Assembly (NCBI RefSeq): GCF_002843605.1
Contig: NZ_CP025263.1
Span: forward strand, 5,857,501 to 5,921,500
DNA length: 64,000 nt
Reading direction: 5' to 3'
Origin: Pseudomonas sp. S09G 359
GTDB taxonomy: Bacteria; Pseudomonadota; Gammaproteobacteria; Pseudomonadales; Pseudomonadaceae
Part shown: one piece after another, positions 58,919-64,000 of the stretch
How positions within the stretch are numbered: the stretch's first letter is position 1
Layout of the letters: each line of letters opens with the position of its first letter
Translations under genes and position numbers: made by a program
The notes under the pieces: generated by a model
What the model was told of the DNA's origin: nothing
The model's database searches: none
Seen by the model: the letters and a program-made list of their open reading frames with translations, nothing else

Positions 58919-60043
58919 ATGCCCCTGCTCGACAGCCCCTTCGCCCAGCTCGATCTGATCCGCCAGCCAGAGCAACATAACGATCCGCTGCAAGCCTTCG
59001 ACGCCGCTGACGAGTACCTGCTCAGCCACCTCGCCGAACAGCAACCGAGCGCCACCACCCGCGTGCTGGTACTCAATGACAGCTTCGGCGCGCTGGCGGC
59101 CAGCCTGCAAGGCCATGCGCAGGTGACGTCCAGCGGCGACTCATTCCTCGCCGCCCAAGGCCTGGAAAAAAACCTGGTGCGCAACGGCAAGGCCTTTGAT
59201 GCCGTGCCGTTCATCCCCGCCAGCCAGGTGCCCGCCGGCCCGTTCGACCGCGTGCTGATCCGCGTGCCCAAGACCCTGGCGTTACTCGAAGAACAACTGA
59301 TTCGCCTGCAAGGCCAACTGGCGCCGAGCGCCGAGGTGATCGCGGGGGCGATGGTCAAGCACCTGCCCCGGGCAGCAGGTGAGTTGCTTGAACGCTACAT
59401 CGGCCCGATGCAGGCCTCGCTGGCGGTGAAAAAAGCCCGGCTGCTGATCGCCACCGTTGAAGATCGCCCCACGGCCGTCTCGCCCTACCCGACGCGCTAC
59501 ACGCTGGACGCTCCCGCCATCGAACTGCTGAACCACGCCAACGTGTTCTGCCGCGAAAGCCTGGACATCGGCACCCGCGCGTTCCTGCCGCACTTGCCGA
59601 AAAACCTCGGCAGCGCACGCGTAGCCGACCTGGGTTGCGGCAACGGCGTGCTGGCGATTGCCAGCGCGCTGCACAACCCCGACGCGCAATACACCTTGGT
59701 GGACGAGTCGTACATGGCCGTGCAGTCGGCCCTGGAGAACTGGCAAGCCGCCCTCGGCGCGCGCGACGTGAGTGTGCGCGCCGCCGATGGCCTGGCGGGC
59801 CAGGAGCCCGATTCGCTGGACGTGGTGTTGTGCAACCCGCCCTTCCACCAGCAGCAGGTGGTCGGTGACTTCCTCGCCTGGCGCATGTTCCAGCAAGCCC
59901 GGGCTGCGCTGGTAGTCGGCGGCGCACTCTATATAGTCGGCAACCGCCACCTGGGTTATCACACCAAACTGGCGCGTTTGTTCCGCGGTGTCGAGCAGGT
60001 CGCCACCACGCCGAAGTTCGTCATCCTCAAGGCGCGCAAATAA
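58919..60043 (+). CDS. rlmG: 23S rRNA (guanine-1835-N2) methyltransferase
   Basis: 374 aa. An N-terminal inactive methyltransferase-like domain and a C-terminal SAM domain (VADLGCGNGVLAIASA) with the NPPF motif of base-amine methyltransferases (VVLCNPPFHQQQ). I chose the ATG at 58919 (MPLLDSPFAQLDLI) at the family length; the frame is open to 58805. Modifies the large ribosomal subunit. Confidence 0.9.
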   Translation: MPLLDSPFAQLDLIRQPEQHNDPLQAFDAADEYLLSHLAEQQPSATTRVLVLNDSFGALAASLQGHAQVTSSGDSFLAAQGLEKNLVRNGKAFDAVPFIPASQVPAGPFDRVLIRVPKTLALLEEQLIRLQGQLAPSAEVIAGAMVKHLPRAAGELLERYIGPMQASLAVKKARLLIATVEDRPTAVSPYPTRYTLDAPAIELLNHANVFCRESLDIGTRAFLPHLPKNLGSARVADLGCGNGVLAIASALHNPDAQYTLVDESYMAVQSALENWQAALGARDVSVRAADGLAGQEPDSLDVVLCNPPFHQQQVVGDFLAWRMFQQARAALVVGGALYIVGNRHLGYHTKLARLFRGVEQVATTPKFVILKARK

Positions 60044-60046
60044 AAA

Positions 60047-60067
60047 AAGCCCTCATGACGAGGGCTT
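60047..60067 (+). terminator. intrinsic terminator of rlmG
   Basis: AAGCCCTC, loop ATGAC, GAGGGCTT, with an A-run before it; T-rich signal only on the minus strand. Confidence 0.7.
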
Positions 60068-60072
60068 GAAAA

Positions 60073-60090
60073 CCGGGCTGCATAGCCCGG
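60073..60090 (-). terminator. intrinsic terminator of the cio operon
   Basis: On the minus strand CCGGGCT-ATGC-AGCCCGG is followed by TTTTC, 10 bp past the DUF2474 gene stop. Confidence 0.75.
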
Positions 60091-60099
60091 ATCGGGATG

Positions 60100-60267
60100 T
60101 CAGTGAGTGGTCAGGCCGGCCGCATTCATAAACATGCGCATCAGGCTGGCCACGACAAACAGGGCCAGCACACTGCCGGTCCAGATCATCGCCAGCCACC
60201 CCAGGCGCCGCCACAACGGCTGCTTTTCGGCCTGTTCGATCTCGTGCAACGTAGGTTTGCCGGACAT
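60100..60267 (-). CDS. DUF2474 small subunit of the cyanide-insensitive oxidase
   Basis: 55 aa, too short for usual cut-offs. MSGKPTLHEIEQAEKQPLW, then one membrane helix (LAMIWTGSVLALFVVASLM). Preceded by GGAGGG, and starts 12 bp after the cioB stop. DUF2474 proteins follow cioAB in many pseudomonads and parallel the small CydX subunit of cytochrome bd. Confidence 0.9.
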   Translation of the reverse strand: MSGKPTLHEIEQAEKQPLWRRLGWLAMIWTGSVLALFVVASLMRMFMNAAGLTTH

Positions 60268-60279
60268 GCAACGACCCTC

Positions 60280-61287
60280 CTAGTGATAACCGTCTTCGTG
60301 GGTGACCTTGCCGCGGAACACGTAGTAGCTCCAGAAGGTGTAACCCAGGATGAACGGGATGATGAACAACGTGCCGACCAGCATGAAGCCCTGGCTCTGC
60401 GGTGGTGCGGCGGCGTCCCAGATCGACACCGATGGCGGAATGATATTTGGCCACAGGCTGATCCCCAGTCCGCTGTAGCCGAGGAAGATCAGCACCAGCG
60501 TCAGCAGGAACGGCGTGTAGTGCGCATTGCGAGCCACCGCGCGAATCAGCCCGTACATGGTCACCAGCACCAGGATCGGCACCGGCAGGAACCAGAACAG
60601 GTTCGGCAGGGTGAACCAGCGCGAAGCGATTTCCGGGTGCGTCAGTGGCGTCCAGATACTCACGATACCGATCACCGCCAGCACCACGAAAGCCAACGGC
60701 CGCGCCAGGTCGTGCATCTTCTCCTGCAATGGCCCTTCGGTTTTCATGATCAGCCAGGTGCAGCCGAGCAAGGCATACGCCACGATCAACGCCACACCGC
60801 AAAACATCGTGAACGGTGTAAGCCAATCCAGCGAGCCACCGGCAAACTGGCGGTCGACCACCGGGATGCCGTCGATAAACGCGCCGAGCGCCACGCCTTG
60901 GAAAAACGTCGCCGCCAGCGAGCCGCCGATAAAGGCCTTGTCCCACAGGTGACGCTTGTGGTCCTTGGCCTTGAAACGGAACTCGAAGGCCACGCCACGG
61001 AAGATCAGCCCGATCAGCATCAAAATCAGCGGCAGGTACAACGCCGACAACACCACTGAATAGGCCAGCGGGAACGCGCCGAACAACGCTGCGCCGCCGA
61101 GTACCAGCCAGGTTTCGTTGCCGTCCCATACCGGCGCGACGGTGTTCATCATCACGTCACGGTCGACTTTGCCGGGGATAAACGGAAAGAGGATGCCGAT
61201 GCCCAGGTCGAAGCCGTCCATGACCACATACATCATGATGCCGAAGATGATGATCACGGCCCAGATCAGCGGAAGATCAATACCCAT
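60280..61287 (-). CDS. cioB: cyanide-insensitive quinol oxidase subunit II
   Basis: 335 aa. Subunit II of a bd-type terminal oxidase in the inner membrane; about eight membrane helices. Starts MGIDLPLIWAVIIIFGIMMY, with GFDLGIGILFPF and WDGNETWLVLGGAALF conserved. I chose the ATG at 61287, one base after the cioA stop. Oxidises quinol and reduces oxygen to water, with cioA. Confidence 0.94.
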   Translation of the reverse strand: MGIDLPLIWAVIIIFGIMMYVVMDGFDLGIGILFPFIPGKVDRDVMMNTVAPVWDGNETWLVLGGAALFGAFPLAYSVVLSALYLPLILMLIGLIFRGVAFEFRFKAKDHKRHLWDKAFIGGSLAATFFQGVALGAFIDGIPVVDRQFAGGSLDWLTPFTMFCGVALIVAYALLGCTWLIMKTEGPLQEKMHDLARPLAFVVLAVIGIVSIWTPLTHPEIASRWFTLPNLFWFLPVPILVLVTMYGLIRAVARNAHYTPFLLTLVLIFLGYSGLGISLWPNIIPPSVSIWDAAAPPQSQGFMLVGTLFIIPFILGYTFWSYYVFRGKVTHEDGYH

Positions 61288-61288
61288 C

Positions 61289-62728
61289 TCAATTCCCCTT
61301 GTGCTGGATGTGGGCTTGGTCGTCATCGCTGCCGTCATCGGCCGCAGACAAAGGCCGAGCCGGCGTGCGTTTCTGGCCAGGACCACCGTGCGTGGGTTCG
61401 CTGCCTTCGTGGGTCTGAGGCCCTTTGCGCACCAGGCGCATCATGTAGCCCAAGCCCGCGCCGAACAGCGCGAAGTACACCACCACGAACAGCACCAGGG
61501 TGATGGTCATCTGCGCCAGGCTATGCCCGGACGACGCATCCGCCGTGCGCATCAAGCCGTAGACCACCCACGGCTGGCGGCCGATCTCGGTGGTGAACCA
61601 GCCGGCCAGAATCGCGATCAGGCCGGACGGCCCCATCCACAAGGCCAGGTACAGGAACGGTTTGGACGTGTACATCTTGTCGCCACGACGCAGCCACAGG
61701 CTGAACAACCCGGTGAAGATCATCAGGAAGCCCAGGCCGACCATGACCCGGAACGACCAGAACACAATGGTCGAATTAGGGCGGTCCTCCGGCGGGAACT
61801 CCTTGAGCGCCGGCACCTGTTTATCCAGGGAGTGGGTGAGGATCAGGCTGCCCAGGTACGGGATCTCGACGGCGTATTTGGTTTTTTCGGCCTTCATATC
61901 CGGCCAGCCAAACAGGATCAGCGGGGTAGGCTCATCGCCTTTGTTTTCCCAGTGGCCCTCGATCGCGGCGATTTTCGCCGGCTGGTGCTTCAAGGTGTTG
62001 AGGCCGTGGAAGTCACCGATCACCGCCTGGATAGGCGCGACGATCAGCGCCATCCACATTGCCATGGACAGCATTTTGCGGATCGCCGGGTTGTCCTTGC
62101 CGCGCAGCAAATGCCAGGCCGCCGAGGAGCCGACAAAAAACGCCGTGGCAACGAAGGCCGCCGTGGCCATGTGCATCAGGCGGTAGGGGAAGGACGGGTT
62201 GAAGATCACTGCCAGCCAGTCGGTAGGGATCACACGCCCGTCGATGATTTCAAAGCCCTGGGGCGTCTGCATCCAGCTGTTGGACGCGAGAATCCAGAAC
62301 GTCGAGATCAACGTACCGACGGCCACCATCACGGTGGAGAAGAAGTGCAGCTTGCGCCCCACCTTGTTCCAGCCGAACAGCATCACCCCGAGGAAACCGG
62401 CCTCAAGGAAGAAGGCCGTAAGTACTTCGTACGTAAGAAGCGGCCCGGTGACGGCGCCGGCGAAGTCCGAGAAGCGGCTCCAGTTGGTGCCGAACTGGTA
62501 GGCCATGACCAACCCGGAGACCACACCCATGCCGAAGTTGACGGCAAAGATCTTCGACCAGAAATGGTAGAGGTCACGGTAAGTGTCGTTGTGGGTCTTG
62601 AGCCACAAGCCCTCCAGCACCGCGAGGTAACTGGCCAGGCCGATGGTGATCGCCGGGAACAGGATGTGGAACGAGATGGTGAATGCGAATTGAATTCGGG
62701 CGAGATCTAGCGCCTCCAAACCGAACAT
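61289..62728 (-). CDS. cioA: cyanide-insensitive quinol oxidase subunit I
   Basis: 479 aa. Subunit I with the heme ligands in ISFHILFPAITIG and MAYQFGTNW, and the GRQPWVVYGLMRTADA motif of bd oxidases. The Q loop is short, as in the CIO branch that is resistant to cyanide. I chose the ATG at 62728 (MFGLEALDLARIQF). It is the first gene of cioA-cioB-DUF2474. A perfect ANR/FNR-type site lies upstream. Confidence 0.94.
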   Translation of the reverse strand: MFGLEALDLARIQFAFTISFHILFPAITIGLASYLAVLEGLWLKTHNDTYRDLYHFWSKIFAVNFGMGVVSGLVMAYQFGTNWSRFSDFAGAVTGPLLTYEVLTAFFLEAGFLGVMLFGWNKVGRKLHFFSTVMVAVGTLISTFWILASNSWMQTPQGFEIIDGRVIPTDWLAVIFNPSFPYRLMHMATAAFVATAFFVGSSAAWHLLRGKDNPAIRKMLSMAMWMALIVAPIQAVIGDFHGLNTLKHQPAKIAAIEGHWENKGDEPTPLILFGWPDMKAEKTKYAVEIPYLGSLILTHSLDKQVPALKEFPPEDRPNSTIVFWSFRVMVGLGFLMIFTGLFSLWLRRGDKMYTSKPFLYLALWMGPSGLIAILAGWFTTEIGRQPWVVYGLMRTADASSGHSLAQMTITLVLFVVVYFALFGAGLGYMMRLVRKGPQTHEGSEPTHGGPGQKRTPARPLSAADDGSDDDQAHIQHKGN

Positions 62729-62884
62729 AAGTCTTCCTCTGTCAGGTAATACCGGCTGCTGGCGGGAGCCTGCACCCACTGCCCCCACGGATATGGAGTG
62801 TGGCGAATTTCAATTCGTTTCTTTTTTTACCAGCCACGTAGGGATTCTGGCCTTGCGGCCGCCAGAGCAATCCCCACGGAGGTT

Positions 62885-62898
62885 TTGATCTGGATCAA
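62885..62898. promoter_or_regulatory. ANR/FNR-type box upstream of cioA
   Basis: TTGAT-CTGG-ATCAA, an exact match to the consensus TTGATNNNNATCAA, 157 bp upstream of the cioA ATG and 148 bp upstream of the MFS gene. ANR controls cioAB in P. aeruginosa, so oxygen control is likely. The site could also serve the MFS gene. Confidence 0.8.
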
Positions 62899-63045
62899 GC
62901 ATTGCTGAAAGAGTAGTCCCATTTTCGATGTTGGTCGGCGTGGTCTTTTGCCGCGTGACAGACTGCCTCAGCTCAGTTGTTGCAACTATCTGTTACAACT
63001 TAGTGATAATCTCGGCGCTCCCTCCGGCCCTGACCAGAATTCCCG

Positions 63046-64000
63046 ATGCCTAGTGAACCTGCGTTGCTGTTGCGTCACCACCGCCCTTTCATCGCGTTCT
63101 GGCTGGCACGGATCTTTACCGCCAGCGGCTTCCAGATGCTCACCGTGGCCATTGGCTGGAACCTCTACCAACTGACCGGCAATGTGCTGGACCTGGGGTT
63201 GGTCGGCCTGGTGGAATTCGTGCCTCGCGTGCTGTTCATGCTGCACACCGGGCATGTTGCCGACCGCTACGAGCGGCGCAAGGTCGCCGCCATCTGCCAG
63301 ACCGTGCAGGCGTTGATCGCACTGTCCCTGGCCATCGGCGGCCTGACTGGCAACGTGACCCGCGAAATGATCTTTATCCTCGCCTTCCTGCTCGGCGCCG
63401 CGCGCTCCTTCGAGATGCCCACCACCCAGGCCATGCTGCCGAGCATCGTGCCCAGCGCCCTGTTCCCGCGGGCCGTGGCCTCGTCGCAATCGGCCCAGCA
63501 ACTGGCCACCATCGTGGCCCCGGCCCTTGGCGGCTTGCTCTACGCCTTCGGCAGCGTGTGGGTGTATGGCCCGACCGTGGTGCTGTACATCATCGCCTGC
63601 GTGCTGACCCTCAACCTGCCCGCCCGCCAGACTCCACTGAACAAAGGCAAGGCCACCCTGGACTCGTTGCTGGCCGGCATCCGCTTTATTCGCAGCCGCC
63701 CGGACATCCTCGGGGCGATTTCCCTCGACCTGTTTGCGGTGCTGCTGGGCGGCGCCACGGCGCTGCTGCCGGTGTTCGCCAAGGACATCCTGCTGACCGG
63801 CGCCTGGGGCCTGGGCCTGCTGCGTTCGGCGCCGGCGGTGGGGGCGTTGTTGATGTCATTGTGGCTCGCGCGGTTCTCGGTGGACCGCCATGTAGGCCGC
63901 GTGATGTTCACCGCTGTGGGCGTATTCGGCGTGGCGACCATCGCGTTCGGCCTGTCCACGTCATTCTGGTTCTCCCTGGCGGTGCTGGTGGTGCTGGGCG
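63046..64000 (+). CDS. MFS exporter (EntS-like), 3' end outside window
   Basis: At least 318 residues, no stop before the window end. Starts MPSEPALLLRHHRPFIAFWL with at least eight membrane helices. The LEFV/HVADRYERRKVAAICQ loop is the MFS motif A equivalent and the protein resembles the MFS_3/EntS group of siderophore or drug exporters. Substrate unknown. It is divergent from cioA. Confidence 0.88.
   Translation, partial: MPSEPALLLRHHRPFIAFWLARIFTASGFQMLTVAIGWNLYQLTGNVLDLGLVGLVEFVPRVLFMLHTGHVADRYERRKVAAICQTVQALIALSLAIGGLTGNVTREMIFILAFLLGAARSFEMPTTQAMLPSIVPSALFPRAVASSQSAQQLATIVAPALGGLLYAFGSVWVYGPTVVLYIIACVLTLNLPARQTPLNKGKATLDSLLAGIRFIRSRPDILGAISLDLFAVLLGGATALLPVFAKDILLTGAWGLGLLRSAPAVGALLMSLWLARFSVDRHVGRVMFTAVGVFGVATIAFGLSTSFWFSLAVLVVLG

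Overview
The window is a Pseudomonas chromosome segment, most like the P. fluorescens group. The evidence is the many REPIN palindromes, Pseudomonas-only families (DUF6124, DUF3015), the cioAB-DUF2474 operon, and a conserved block morA-glyA-yjiA-yjiX-cstA-mapZ-radA-ankB-katB-mscL that, from memory, matches the P. aeruginosa PA4601-PA4617 neighbourhood.

Region A (1 to about 21.2 kb) is an integrated genomic island. It opens with a P4-type tyrosine integrase cut by the window edge. Next come decayed relics of a second recombinase pair, then a three-gene type III-like restriction-modification operon (Res helicase-nuclease, Mod methyltransferase, and a UvrD-type helicase with a RelE/ParE-like N-terminus). 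After that lies an intact recombinase module transcribed leftwards (DUF3987 protein, 117-aa protein, Integrase_1-type recombinase, 107-aa partner), whose last two genes are the intact versions of the relics. The right half holds ORFan genes, long non-coding stretches with strong dyads, and an AT-rich reverse transcriptase gene directly preceded by a compact structured RNA with its own promoter and terminator. This RNA-RT cassette is a strong candidate for a defence-associated reverse transcriptase (DRT) system and is the most interesting item here. A tRNA/tmRNA-3'-end-like sequence and a terminator near 21.14-21.19 kb may mark the right border.

Region B (21.4-38.8 kb) carries a NYN-domain protein at the border, a DUF6124 protein, a Fur-type-controlled FecI-FecR-TonB receptor iron-signalling operon, an ArnT-like glycosyltransferase, UPF0114, lipoproteins, a Lon-family protease, DUF3015 and DUF4105 proteins, and a five-copy tandem array of a 133-bp REPIN unit.

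Region C (38.8-64 kb) is core genome: a Gre-like factor, gdhA, ettA, the c-di-GMP enzyme morA, glyA, the yjiA/yjiX/cstA pyruvate or peptide uptake cluster, the c-di-GMP receptor mapZ, radA, the periplasmic catalase pair katB-ankB, mscL, a ferredoxin-NADP reductase, an orphan LuxR regulator with an intact AHL-contact set, rlmG, and the cyanide-insensitive oxidase operon cioAB plus a 55-aa DUF2474 subunit. A perfect ANR/FNR half-site pair lies upstream of cioA. An MFS exporter runs off the right end. All family calls are from reading the translated sequence; no database search was run.
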